Below the pieces are notes generated by a model that did no database searches, was not told where the DNA came from, and saw only the letters and a program-made list of their open reading frames with translations. From positions 1-64,000 of the forward strand of contig NZ_JARKMZ010000042.1 of assembly GCF_029360775.1 (NCBI RefSeq): a stretch of 64,000 nucleotides of DNA. The letters are read 5' to 3'. The DNA comes from Daejeonella sp. H1SJ63. GTDB taxonomy: Bacteria > Bacteroidota > Bacteroidia > Sphingobacteriales > Sphingobacteriaceae. The position numbers were made by a program, and so were the translations under genes. Every line of letters begins with the position of its first letter. Within the stretch, counting starts at the first letter, position 1. Below are positions 24,812-33,515 of this stretch, piece after piece.

Positions 24812-27625
24812 ATGAAAAAACTATTTCTTTTAGATGCTTTTGCATTAATATATCGTGCTCATTTTGCACTGAGCAAGAACCCAAGATTTACCTCTTCCGG
24901 ATTGAATACATCGGCCATTATGGGCTTTACCAATACCCTGCTGGAGGTTCTTAAAAAGGAAAAACCAAGTCATATGGCTGTGGTATTCGACACCGATGCT
25001 CCTACTGAACGCCATACCGATTTCAGTGATTATAAAGCACACCGTCAGGCTATGCCCGAAGATTTGTCGGCAGCCATTCCATACATTATCAGACTGGTCG
25101 AAGGATTTAATATTCCGGTTATTTTTTCTGATGGTTATGAAGCTGACGACCTGATCGGAACACTGGCAAAAAAAGCAGAAAAAGAAGGATTTACCGTATT
25201 CTGTATGACACCGGATAAGGATTATGCACAGCTGGTATCTGAAAATATTTTTATCTATAAACCGGCCCGGATGGGTAATGGGGTAGAAATTCAGGGTGTT
25301 AAAGAGATCCTCGAGAAATGGGAGATCGATCATGTTGAGCAGGTCATTGATATTCTTGGGCTTTGGGGCGATGCTGTGGATAATATCCCCGGAATTCCGG
25401 GCATAGGCGAAAAAACTGCCAAGCAGCTGATCAAACAATACGGGTCGATGGAGAATATTATCAAAAACAGTCATGAGTTGAAAGGGAAACTTCGTGAAAA
25501 CGTAGAGACCTTTGCAGAACAGGGTCTGATCTCCAAAAAACTGGCAACCATCATGCTCAATGCTCCTGTTGAACTTGATGTTGACGCATTACATGTTGAC
25601 GAACCCACCCGCGAGGTTCTGGAGCCTCTTTTTGCAGAACTGGAATTCAGAACACTCGGAAAGAGGGTTTTTGGAGAGGAGTTTAATGTGCTGGAAATGA
25701 AATCTGTACCGGCAAGCGGACAAATGGATTTATTTGGCTCATATAGCTCTTCTACTCCTTCCGAAACGATCTCAAACAATGAAACTGACGATATTGTAAA
25801 GCCTGTCAATTTTAAAAACATAAGTAATACAGATCACACTTACGAGCTGGCTGATACCCCCGAAAAAAGAGCTGAGCTGATCTCCACACTTAAATTGCAG
25901 AAACAAATTTGTTTCGATACAGAAACAACCGGACTGGACGCCAATGATTGCGAGCTTGTGGGACTTTCATTCAGCATCAAACCCGGAGAGGCATGGTATA
26001 TCCCGCTTTCTGCAAATCAGGATGAATGCAGAAAAGTAGTTAATGAGTTCAAAGAAGTTCTTGAAAATAAAGGGATAGCAAAAGTTGGTCAGAATATTAA
26101 ATATGATATTCTGGTATTAAAATGGTACGGTATAGAAATTCAGGGTGAACTATTTGATACCATGCTTGCCCACTATCTGATTGATCCGGATTCGAGGCAT
26201 AATATGGACTTACTGGCAGAAAACTATCTGGGCTATTCTCCGGTAAGTATTACCACTCTGATAGGTTCAAAAGGTAAGAATCAGGGTAATATGAGAGATG
26301 TTGAATTGGAAAAGCTTAAGGAATATGCTGCTGAAGACGCTGACATCACGCTTCAGCTGAAAAATACCTTTGAGCCTATTCTAAAAAATGTCAATGCAGA
26401 TAAGCTGGCCCATGATATTGAGAATCCACTGATTTATGTGCTGGCTGATATTGAGCACGAAGGAGTAAAAATAGACCAGAATGCATTGACAGAGTTTTCT
26501 AAAACCCTCAAAACGGAGGTCAGACAGATTGAACAAAATATCTACGAAAAGGCAGGTGTAAAATTCAATATTGCTTCCCCAAAACAGCTTGGAGAGGTGT
26601 TATTCGATAAACTGCAGCTGGATCCGAAAGCAAAAAAAACAAAAACCGGTCAGTACCAAACCGGTGAAGATGTGCTTACCCAGCTTGCAGGCAAAAGTGA
26701 TATCGTGGCAGATATCCTGGATTTCAGACAGTTGCAAAAACTGAAATCTACCTATGTGGATGCTCTTCCATTAATGATTAACAAGAAAACGGGCCGTATT
26801 CATACCTCTTATAATCAGGCAGTTGCATCAACCGGGAGATTAAGTTCCAACAACCCCAACCTACAGAATATTCCGATCAGAACAGAACGTGGCCGTGAAG
26901 TAAGAAAAGCGTTTATTGCCAGAGATGATGATCATATTTTACTGTCTGCTGATTATTCCCAGATCGAACTAAGAATCATAGCTGAAATCAGTAAAGATGA
27001 GAATATGATGGAAGCTTTTGTTCTGGGACAGGATATTCACACAGCAACAGCGGCGAGAGTTTATGGAATACCTTTGGAAGATGTTAATTCTACCCAACGA
27101 AGAAATGCAAAAGCAGTGAACTTCGGAATAATTTACGGACAGTCTGCCTTCGGACTTTCACAAAACCTCGGTATACCAAGAAAAGAAGCTGCCGAAATTA
27201 TAGAGAACTACTTCAATACCTATCCCGGCATTAAAAAATACATGAGCGATACCATGAATTTTGCACGTGAAAATGGTTATGTTGAAACAATAATGGGCAG
27301 AAGACGCTATCTGAGAGATATCAATTCAGCTAATCAGACTGTCAGGGGGTTTGCCGAACGAAATGCCATTAATGCGCCTATTCAGGGATCTGCTGCCGAC
27401 ATGATCAAAATTGCCATGATCAAAATCCATGAGGATATCAGGGATCAAAAATTACTGTCAAAAATGACTATGCAGGTGCATGACGAATTGGTATTTGATG
27501 TACTGAAGTCTGAAAAAGAAATTTTGAAGCAGATCATTACCGATCGTATGAAAAATGCCATAAAAATGAAAGTCCCGATCCTGGTGGAAGTTGGAGAAGG
27601 CAGTAACTGGCTGGAAGCACATTAA
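24812..27625 (+). CDS. polA: DNA polymerase I
   Basis: 937 residues, complete three-domain PolA. The 5'-3' exonuclease/flap domain spans 1-290 (DGYEADDLIGT, GDAVDNIPGIPGIGEKTA). The 3'-5' proofreading domain spans about 345-530 and keeps the acidic CFDTETTGLD motif, so proofreading is probably active. The polymerase domain spans 560-937: motif A SADYSQIELR, motif B RRNAKAVNFGIIYG with the phenylalanine typical of dideoxy-discriminating enzymes, and motif C MQVHDELVFD. It fills gaps in repair and removes Okazaki primers. It lies just after tag and is followed by the glg remnant. Very confident. Confidence 0.97.
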   Translation: MKKLFLLDAFALIYRAHFALSKNPRFTSSGLNTSAIMGFTNTLLEVLKKEKPSHMAVVFDTDAPTERHTDFSDYKAHRQAMPEDLSAAIPYIIRLVEGFNIPVIFSDGYEADDLIGTLAKKAEKEGFTVFCMTPDKDYAQLVSENIFIYKPARMGNGVEIQGVKEILEKWEIDHVEQVIDILGLWGDAVDNIPGIPGIGEKTAKQLIKQYGSMENIIKNSHELKGKLRENVETFAEQGLISKKLATIMLNAPVELDVDALHVDEPTREVLEPLFAELEFRTLGKRVFGEEFNVLEMKSVPASGQMDLFGSYSSSTPSETISNNETDDIVKPVNFKNISNTDHTYELADTPEKRAELISTLKLQKQICFDTETTGLDANDCELVGLSFSIKPGEAWYIPLSANQDECRKVVNEFKEVLENKGIAKVGQNIKYDILVLKWYGIEIQGELFDTMLAHYLIDPDSRHNMDLLAENYLGYSPVSITTLIGSKGKNQGNMRDVELEKLKEYAAEDADITLQLKNTFEPILKNVNADKLAHDIENPLIYVLADIEHEGVKIDQNALTEFSKTLKTEVRQIEQNIYEKAGVKFNIASPKQLGEVLFDKLQLDPKAKKTKTGQYQTGEDVLTQLAGKSDIVADILDFRQLQKLKSTYVDALPLMINKKTGRIHTSYNQAVASTGRLSSNNPNLQNIPIRTERGREVRKAFIARDDDHILLSADYSQIELRIIAEISKDENMMEAFVLGQDIHTATAARVYGIPLEDVNSTQRRNAKAVNFGIIYGQSAFGLSQNLGIPRKEAAEIIENYFNTYPGIKKYMSDTMNFARENGYVETIMGRRRYLRDINSANQTVRGFAERNAINAPIQGSAADMIKIAMIKIHEDIRDQKLLSKMTMQVHDELVFDVLKSEKEILKQIITDRMKNAIKMKVPILVEVGEGSNWLEAH

Positions 27626-27773
27626 ATCATAGAAAACAAGGGCACTATTCGATTTATTTGAGGCTGTAATCAAACATTTGTAGCTTTTTATGAAAATGAC
27701 AGAAGGCTACGCTATGCTAAAAATCAGTCTGAGCCAAAGCAATTTAATTCATTTTTCTTTAGCTATTGAATTT

Positions 27774-27870
27774 ATGAATGTAATACATCTCAGCGCAGAA
27801 TGTTATCCTGTTGCCAAAGTTGGCGGATTGGGTGATGTTCTTCTTGGTGCCCTGCCCAGAGGTATCTTTG
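27774..27870 (+). pseudogene. glgA: Remnant of glycogen synthase glgA (N-terminus only)
   Basis: ATG at 27774 begins MNVIHLSAECYPVAKVGG, then LGDVLLGALP, the canonical start of GlgA with one extra leucine. The next codons shift frame: the reading R-Y-L, expected after GALP, continues in the +2 frame. About 31 residues of a protein of about 480 survive. An enclosing open frame from 27690 adds an unrelated 28-residue leader. The ADP-glucose-binding KVGGLG is present, but the rest of the enzyme is gone, so this cannot be functional. It is followed within about 20 bp by the C-terminus of glgC. Confidence 0.8.
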
Positions 27871-28075
27871 TGAATCAGGAGCCCCGGTTATGAGAATAGG
27901 TGAATGCTGTTATATCAAAAATGCAATAATTGATAAAAACTGCTTCATAGGAAACGACGTTCGTATCAATGGTGATCCGCATTTAAGTAATGGCGATTTC
28001 AAGACACATACCATAAAAGAGGGTATTGTGGTGGTGAAAAAACTGGCGATCATTCCAAACGGAACGGTAATCTGA
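27870..28075 (+). pseudogene. glgC: Remnant of glucose-1-phosphate adenylyltransferase glgC (C-terminus only)
   Basis: The frame reading ESGAPVMRIGECCYIKNA, then IIDKNCFIGNDVRING and KEGIVVVKKLAIIPNGTVI, is the C-terminal left-handed beta-helix end of ADP-glucose pyrophosphorylase. Only about 65 of some 420 residues remain, ending at a normal stop. It lies in the same orientation as the glgA start, so an internal deletion of roughly 2.5 kb from a glgA-glgC operon explains the pair. An ATG at 27890 could start a 61-residue peptide, but nothing suggests a function. An assembly error is the main alternative. Confidence 0.8.
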
Positions 28076-28089
28076 AAAGTTAAAGAATA

Positions 28090-28395
28090 TTACTTACCAA
28101 ATAAACCACCAAGTCCACCCATCATATCGCGGGTAACTGCCTGCATTTCTGTCTGGTTAACATTTTCTGCCTGCTCAAGTGCCTTGTTAACTGCAGTAGC
28201 AAGAAGTTCCTCAAGTTCTTCCTGATCTGCAGAGCGCATAAAATCGGGGTCAAGAGATATAGCGGTTATACGTTTATTTGCTGTAGAAATCACTTTTATC
28301 TTCCCACCTTCAACTTCCGCAGAAACAGAAATATTATCGAGACGTTTTTTTATCTCTTCGGCTTTTTGCTGAGCCTGTAATAGTTTGTCGAACAT
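28090..28395 (-). CDS. YbaB/EbfC-family nucleoid-associated protein
   Basis: 101 residues, the family's size. It starts MFDKLLQAQQKAEEIKKRL, has the SVSAEVEGGKIKVISTANKRI core and the conserved DPDFMRS segment, and ends in the glycine- and methionine-rich tail MMGGLGGLFGK typical of YbaB. It binds DNA as a tweezer-shaped dimer. It is often near dnaX or recR, neither of which is here. Its start is 18 bp from the stop of the upstream response regulator on the same strand. Confident. Confidence 0.93.
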   Translation of the reverse strand: MFDKLLQAQQKAEEIKKRLDNISVSAEVEGGKIKVISTANKRITAISLDPDFMRSADQEELEELLATAVNKALEQAENVNQTEMQAVTRDMMGGLGGLFGK

Positions 28396-28413
28396 ATCAA
28401 TAAAGGTACTTAA

Positions 28414-28794
28414 TCAAAGGGTAGTCCTGATCATTTCAGGAGAGAGAGGTTTCGAAATAAATCCCTTCACTGTTGTAAAATCCTGAGATTTTTGCTTATC
28501 CTTATCATCCACAGAAGAAGTAACGATGTAAATACGAACTTCTTTTTTAAAGTCTTTAACGATTTTTTCAAAAGCTTGCAGAAAATCCCATCCATCTACT
28601 ACAGGCATATTCAGATCAAGCAGAATTACATCAGGAAGTAATTCTTTATTACCAGCATTTTGATTTAAAAACTCGAGTGCCTTTTCTGCTTCAGTATAGC
28701 TGACATACTCATCATAAATGCGGTGCTTAGCAATCATGATCTGTGCTATACGCTGATGAATAGGATCATCGTCAATTATAAACACTCTGCTCAT
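28414..28794 (-). CDS. Single-domain response regulator (REC)
   Basis: 126 residues, one receiver with D8-D9-D10, phospho-acceptor D60 in LLDLNMP, the TSS switch region and lysine in ISKPLS. No output domain. It is of the same type as the lone receiver at 7433-7831 and unlike the DQRMP receivers. No kinase is adjacent. Immediately upstream of ybaB on the minus strand. The receiver call is secure; partner unknown. Confidence 0.9.
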   Translation of the reverse strand: MSRVFIIDDDPIHQRIAQIMIAKHRIYDEYVSYTEAEKALEFLNQNAGNKELLPDVILLDLNMPVVDGWDFLQAFEKIVKDFKKEVRIYIVTSSVDDKDKQKSQDFTTVKGFISKPLSPEMIRTTL

Positions 28795-28868
28795 CTATTC
28801 TCACTGTTATATTTATATAAAATTACGCAAATTAAATCCTTACTCAAGAAATAGATTCTCAAATAAAG

Positions 28869-30083
28869 TTAATCATCATCAGACAGGGATTCACCATTAC
28901 CGGTGTATGCACTTCGCCTTACCACCGGCATTCCTGCGAGATTAAAAAGCCCGTCAAGTTTTAGTAAACTTCCATTAGTCAGGTTACTTAACAATATAAT
29001 CGTGACGTCTTTATCCAGTTGTCGCAGATAAATATGCCTGAAACCATGCCACCACCCGGTGTGGTAAACTACTTTATGCTTTCCATTAACAAAAGTACGC
29101 CATCCGTATCCATAATTAAAATGACCTCTCTGCATTTCGTTATGCGGGGCATACATTGAATCCTGGGTCGACTTCTTTAAAAGCATTCCTTTACGCATAG
29201 CTCTGTCAAAAAGAAACAGATCATGTAAAGTGCTGTAAATGCCTTTATCACCTACCGGTCCATCAAGAAAATTCTGAGCAACTGATCGTCTCCATGTCCG
29301 GTCATGCCCAACCACATCGACAGGAATTTTAGGATACTCCGCTTTAGAATAAACGGCAGTTTGCTTCATTCCAAGAGGTTTAAAAATACTTTCAGCCATA
29401 AACTGAGAGAATTTTTTTCCGCTTACCTTTTCAATGATGGCTGCAAGAACCATGTAATTGGAATTATTATAATGGAATTTTCTGTCAGGTTTCATGTATG
29501 GGTTTGGCTTATGCTCAGCGATAAGCTTCATCACATCCTGATTCGTAATTCCGGGGCGTTCATCCTTTTTTTGTGCTTTCCAAAGATCGTCTACAAAATA
29601 GACATAGTTCATCATCCCTGAACGATGGGTTAAAAGCCTTTCAACAGTTATACTGTCATAAGGGAAATCCGGGAAAAACTCTTTCACATCCTGATTCAGT
29701 TTAAGTTTTCCATCCTCAACAAGCATCATAATAGCCGTTGCAGTAAAGGGCTTGGAAACAGAGGCCAGCTCAAACACTGAATTAATTTTCAAACTATCTC
29801 TGTGCAGATGATCAGCCCAGCCGATAGCCCTTTCGTAAATAATTTTTCCCTTCCTGGCTACCAGAATATTCCCATTAAATCCGGATCTGCGATGCAGGTT
29901 CATCATAAACTCATCTATCCTTTTGTCTGCTTTCGCCGGATCATATTTAAGAACAGTGCTGTCAATCTGATCATCAACTGAGCTTCTCTCTTTTTTTCTG
30001 CTTACTGTTGGGTCTGAGCTGCATGACTGTACAGTAACAGCAAGTGCAAATAATACCGCGGCTTTACGGAAATAATGAATCAT
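28869..30083 (-). CDS. Serine hydrolase of the beta-lactamase/class C PBP family, lipoprotein
   Basis: 404 residues with a lipoprotein signal (VTVQSCSS). The active-site SxxK is in ASVSKPFTAT (about 110), the YxN in HYNNSNYM (about 203) and the HTG triad motif in VVYHTGWWHG (about 354). These are the AmpC/EstB-like motifs. It could hydrolyse peptidoglycan peptides, esters or D-amino-acid amides. Nothing in the context points to an antibiotic-resistance role. It stands alone and is divergent from fumC across 188 bp. Family secure; substrate unknown. Confidence 0.88.
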   Translation of the reverse strand: MIHYFRKAAVLFALAVTVQSCSSDPTVSRKKERSSVDDQIDSTVLKYDPAKADKRIDEFMMNLHRRSGFNGNILVARKGKIIYERAIGWADHLHRDSLKINSVFELASVSKPFTATAIMMLVEDGKLKLNQDVKEFFPDFPYDSITVERLLTHRSGMMNYVYFVDDLWKAQKKDERPGITNQDVMKLIAEHKPNPYMKPDRKFHYNNSNYMVLAAIIEKVSGKKFSQFMAESIFKPLGMKQTAVYSKAEYPKIPVDVVGHDRTWRRSVAQNFLDGPVGDKGIYSTLHDLFLFDRAMRKGMLLKKSTQDSMYAPHNEMQRGHFNYGYGWRTFVNGKHKVVYHTGWWHGFRHIYLRQLDKDVTIILLSNLTNGSLLKLDGLFNLAGMPVVRRSAYTGNGESLSDDD

Positions 30084-30238
30084 TGAATGGATATGGAATA
30101 TGATTAATGCGGAAAATTAGAAAATATTATAAACAGCCCGGCAAAAGAGTTATAAACAACGTCTGAATTTCTTATACTTTTTACAAACATCATATTGGAA
30201 AATCTGAATTTTTGGCCTTAACAGAAGGTAAAAAAATC

Positions 30239-30246
30239 TAAATTTG
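30239..30246 (+). promoter_or_regulatory. Predicted -7 element of fumC
   Basis: TAAATTTG exactly matches TAnnTTTG, 25 bp before the ATG at 30272. TTTG at 30211-30214 could be the -33 element with 24-bp spacing, slightly long. The intergenic region 30084-30271 shows nothing else I can name. Confidence 0.5.
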
Positions 30247-30271
30247 CAGCAAAATTTAAATTCCTATTCCA

Positions 30272-31669
30272 ATGAGTTACAGAGTAGAACATGATACCAT
30301 GGGCGAGGTAAGGGTACCCGCTGATAAATACTGGGGTGCACAAACCGAACGTTCAAGAAATAATTTCAAAATTGGTCCTGAGGCATCAATGCCGAAAGAA
30401 ATTATCGAAGCTTTCGCATATTTGAAAAAAGCAGCTGCCTATACTAATACAGACAGCGGAATTTTACCTGCTGAAAAGCGCGACCTTATCGCTCAGGTTT
30501 GTGATGAGATCCTCGCCGGGGAATTAAATGATCAGTTTCCTCTGGTAATCTGGCAAACGGGTTCAGGAACCCAGTCGAACATGAACGTTAATGAGGTTAT
30601 CGCTAACCGCGCTCATGTTTTACAGGGCAATAAGCTTGGAGAAGGCAAGACTTTTGTTCACCCTAATGATGATGTGAATAAATCTCAGTCTTCAAATGAC
30701 ACTTACCCAACTGCAATGCATATTGCAGCATATAAAATGGTTTCTGAAGTAACTATTCCCGGAGTTGAAAAACTTCGTGATGCACTTCAGATCAAGGTTG
30801 ATAAATTTAAGGATGTAGTAAAAATTGGTCGTACTCACCTGATGGATGCAACACCGCTTACTCTGGGTCAGGAGTTTTCGGGTTATGTTTCTCAGCTTAA
30901 CCACGGATTAAAAGCCCTGAGAAATACATTGGATCATTTATCAGAACTTGCACTTGGCGGAACTGCTGTGGGTACGGGAATCAATACCCCGCAGGGCTAT
31001 GATGTGAAAGTTGCTGATTATATCGCACAATTCACAGGCCTTCCTTTCATCACCGCTGAAAATAAATTTGAAGCTTTGGCCGCTCATGATGCAATTGTTG
31101 AAAGCCATGGTGCATTGAAGCAAATCGCCGTTTCCCTGATGAAAATTGCCAATGATATCCGTATGCTGGCTTCGGGTCCACGTTCAGGTATCGGCGAGAT
31201 CCATATTCCGGATAATGAGCCGGGATCATCCATCATGCCGGGAAAAGTTAATCCTACACAAAATGAGGCAGTAACCATGGTTGCAGCACAGGTGATGGGT
31301 AATGATGTTGCAATCAGCGTAGGCGGATCAAACGGACATTATGAACTGAACGTGTTCAAGCCGGTTATGGCAGCAAACTTCCTCCAGTCAGCGCGCCTGA
31401 TTGGTGATGCATGTGTTTCATTTACCGTAAATTGCGTAGAGGGAATTGAGCCTAACTATGACGGTATCAAGAAACACCTTGAAAATTCATTGATGCTGGT
31501 AACAGCCTTGAATCCGCATATCGGCTATGAAAATGCAGCTAAAATTGCCAAAACAGCTTTGAAAGAAAATAAATCACTCAGAGAAGCTGCTATTCAGCTT
31601 GGCTTATTGACCAATGAGCAGTTTGATCAGTGGGTACGTCCTGAAGATATGATTGGCGGATTAAAGTAA
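30272..31669 (+). CDS. fumC: Class II fumarate hydratase
   Basis: 465 residues, full length for FumC. The fumarase/aspartase superfamily signature [11 protein letters not shown] is at about 316, with the [19 protein letters not shown] block (about 97) and [10 protein letters not shown] (about 185). It interconverts fumarate and malate in the TCA cycle without an iron-sulfur cluster. [10 protein letters not shown] and the catalytic SS loop are intact. A strong hairpin terminator follows. Single-gene transcript. Very confident. Confidence 0.97.
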   Translation: MSYRVEHDTMGEVRVPADKYWGAQTERSRNNFKIGPEASMPKEIIEAFAYLKKAAAYTNTDSGILPAEKRDLIAQVCDEILAGELNDQFPLVIWQTGSGTQSNMNVNEVIANRAHVLQGNKLGEGKTFVHPNDDVNKSQSSNDTYPTAMHIAAYKMVSEVTIPGVEKLRDALQIKVDKFKDVVKIGRTHLMDATPLTLGQEFSGYVSQLNHGLKALRNTLDHLSELALGGTAVGTGINTPQGYDVKVADYIAQFTGLPFITAENKFEALAAHDAIVESHGALKQIAVSLMKIANDIRMLASGPRSGIGEIHIPDNEPGSSIMPGKVNPTQNEAVTMVAAQVMGNDVAISVGGSNGHYELNVFKPVMAANFLQSARLIGDACVSFTVNCVEGIEPNYDGIKKHLENSLMLVTALNPHIGYENAAKIAKTALKENKSLREAAIQLGLLTNEQFDQWVRPEDMIGGLK

Positions 31670-31677
31670 TAATCAAC

Positions 31678-31707
31678 ACACTCCGCTCTTACCGGGCGGA
31701 GTGTTTT
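31678..31707 (+). terminator. Rho-independent terminator after fumC
   Basis: A perfect 9-bp stem, ACACTCCGC paired with GCGGAGTGT, with a 9-base loop, followed by TTTT. It begins 9 bases after the fumC stop codon. Confidence 0.85.
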
Positions 31708-31718
31708 AAAACCTAACT

Positions 31719-32222
31719 ATGGCAAAATACGCTTGTTTATTGATATCCATACTGAGCGTTCTTGCTTTTAGCTCCTGTAGATTCAATCCGAACCTTCAGG
31801 GAAAAGGAACTGATTCGCTTCAGGGGATCTGGGAAGAAGACAGCGTTGATTATCAGAATGAACGTTTGCAGTATTCCAAACATCAATTTCGCATTACCTG
31901 CGATTCCGTTTACATCACAATAAAGACCTTCACTAAAGTAAATACCTATCCTGATTCCTGTTTCAACAATGGAAGCTGGACAGAATATGCCAAAGGAACA
32001 TACCTCACACAAAACGACACTCTTATTTTCAATACTACCTTCACAAAATCCAATTTCAAGCAAAAGATATCAGGCTGTTACCGTATTGGTCAGTATCTGC
32101 CTGCTTTTGTGATCAAAAAAAATACTGCCGACAGTTTGTACCTGGAAAGCACTCAGCAACACCAGCAGATCAAAATGTCGCTGAAGGAAAAAATTGTTTG
32201 TGTTCAGAAGCCATTAAACTAA
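31719..32222 (+). CDS. Hypothetical lipoprotein (lipocalin-like beta-rich)
   Basis: 167 residues with a lipoprotein signal ending AFSSC (cysteine 20). The body is beta-rich with a GIWEEDSV segment and repeated aromatic strands (KHQFRITCDSVYITI), a pattern like small Bacteroidota lipocalin-like lipoproteins. It starts 12 bp after the fumC terminator and 7 bp before the S1/P1 nuclease, so it probably heads a transcript with that gene. Function unknown. Confidence 0.75.
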   Translation: MAKYACLLISILSVLAFSSCRFNPNLQGKGTDSLQGIWEEDSVDYQNERLQYSKHQFRITCDSVYITIKTFTKVNTYPDSCFNNGSWTEYAKGTYLTQNDTLIFNTTFTKSNFKQKISGCYRIGQYLPAFVIKKNTADSLYLESTQQHQQIKMSLKEKIVCVQKPLN

Positions 32223-32229
32223 ACCAATC

Positions 32230-33027
32230 ATGAGATACTGTTCAATAAAAAAATTACTCCTTTCATGCCTCTTGTTTTATATTCCACTTCAAAGTATGGC
32301 CTGGGGAATGCTTGGACACAGGGTTGTAGGGCAAATCGCTGAAACTTATCTGAACAAAAAAACAACAAACGAAATCAAAAAAATTCTGGGTAACGAGAGT
32401 CTGGCAATGGCAAGCAACTGGGCCGACTTCATTAAGTCTGAGCCTTCCTATAATTACCTGAGCAACTGGCATTATATTAACCTGCCGGCCGGATTGAAAT
32501 CTGAACAGCTAAACTATGCTTTAGCACAGGATACCGTTACCGATGCATTTACCCGTATAAACTTCCTTAGTGCCGAACTGAAAAATAAGGCCCTTGCACA
32601 GGAGAAAAAAGTAATGTATCTGAGAATTCTGATCCATCTGGTTGGCGACATTCATCAGCCTATGCATACCGGTCGTTTCGAAGATCTGGGAGGAAATAAA
32701 ATTCAGTTAACCTGGTTCGGACAGAATACAAACCTTCACCGCATCTGGGACAGCGATATGATTGAACATCAGCAGCTCAGTTATACAGAATACGCCAGCT
32801 CAGTTAATTTTATTGATAAAAATGAACTCCACAACCTGCAATCACAGGGTGCAGCTCAATGGGTAGCTGATTCATACAAGATCAGTGAAAAATTGTATGC
32901 AAATGTAAAATCAGGTGATAAATTAAGCTACAGATACATTTACGATAATATCGAAACTGCCAATCAGCAATTGCTGAAAGGAGGAATTCACCTTGCTGCA
33001 ACACTGAATAACATTTTTTCTAAATAA
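32230..33027 (+). CDS. S1/P1-type nuclease
   Basis: 265 residues with a signal peptide ending just before AWGMLGHR. The mature N-terminal tryptophan ligates zinc in this family. Other zinc ligands are visible: the histidine in LGHRVV, H in SNWHYIN, the HLVGDIHQPMHTG block (about 138-150) and DLGGN. It is a secreted trinuclear-zinc nuclease that degrades single-stranded DNA and RNA, probably in the periplasm, for phosphate or nucleoside salvage. It lies between a lipoprotein and the low-molecular-weight phosphatase with short gaps. Very confident. Confidence 0.94.
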   Translation: MRYCSIKKLLLSCLLFYIPLQSMAWGMLGHRVVGQIAETYLNKKTTNEIKKILGNESLAMASNWADFIKSEPSYNYLSNWHYINLPAGLKSEQLNYALAQDTVTDAFTRINFLSAELKNKALAQEKKVMYLRILIHLVGDIHQPMHTGRFEDLGGNKIQLTWFGQNTNLHRIWDSDMIEHQQLSYTEYASSVNFIDKNELHNLQSQGAAQWVADSYKISEKLYANVKSGDKLSYRYIYDNIETANQQLLKGGIHLAATLNNIFSK

Positions 33028-33045
33028 AATAATCCGATCATTGCC

Positions 33046-33489
33046 ATGAAGATATTAATGGTTTGTCTGGGAAACATTTGCCGATCACCTTTGGCGCATG
33101 GTGTGATGGAATATATGGTTAAAGAACACGGCCTTAACTGGCAAATCGACTCTGCCGGAACCGGTGGATGGCATGTTGGCCAGCAACCGGATAGCCGATC
33201 GATAGCTGTCGCAAAAAAATATGGTGTGGATATCAGCGGTCAGGTCTGCAGAAAATTTGACAACAGTGACTTTGAAGCTTTTGATCAGATTCTGGTAATG
33301 GATCTGAATAATCTTGAGGATGTAAGAAGCATGGCAAGAAATGAATCAGATCGTCAAAAAGTCAGTTTATTTTTAAAAAAAGGCATTGTTCCTGATCCTT
33401 ATTATAATGATGATCAGTTTGACCCGGTCTACCAAATGATTGAAAAACGATGCAGTGAAATTATTGAGGAATTTAAAGTCTCGATATAA
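33046..33489 (+). CDS. Low-molecular-weight protein-tyrosine phosphatase
   Basis: 147 residues, the family's normal size. The P-loop is VCLGNICRSPLA (C7, R13, followed by SP) and the general acid is in VPDPYYND (about 115). It dephosphorylates phosphotyrosine, often on capsule or exopolysaccharide kinases (Wzc-type), though no such kinase is nearby. It lies 18 bp after the nuclease and 26 bp before hisS on the same strand, an arrangement that looks like a loose operon without shared function. Confidence 0.94.
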   Translation: MKILMVCLGNICRSPLAHGVMEYMVKEHGLNWQIDSAGTGGWHVGQQPDSRSIAVAKKYGVDISGQVCRKFDNSDFEAFDQILVMDLNNLEDVRSMARNESDRQKVSLFLKKGIVPDPYYNDDQFDPVYQMIEKRCSEIIEEFKVSI

Positions 33490-33515
33490 TCATCAGCAAA
33501 TTATAAAATTAATGT

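Noticed and set aside
24845-25474. 209-residue minus-strand frame inside polA
   Set aside because: Shadow of the PolA exonuclease domain; no family resemblance.
28869-30083. Antibiotic-resistance beta-lactamase
   Set aside because: Class C-like motifs are shared with many esterases and peptidases; no resistance context and a lipoprotein signal.
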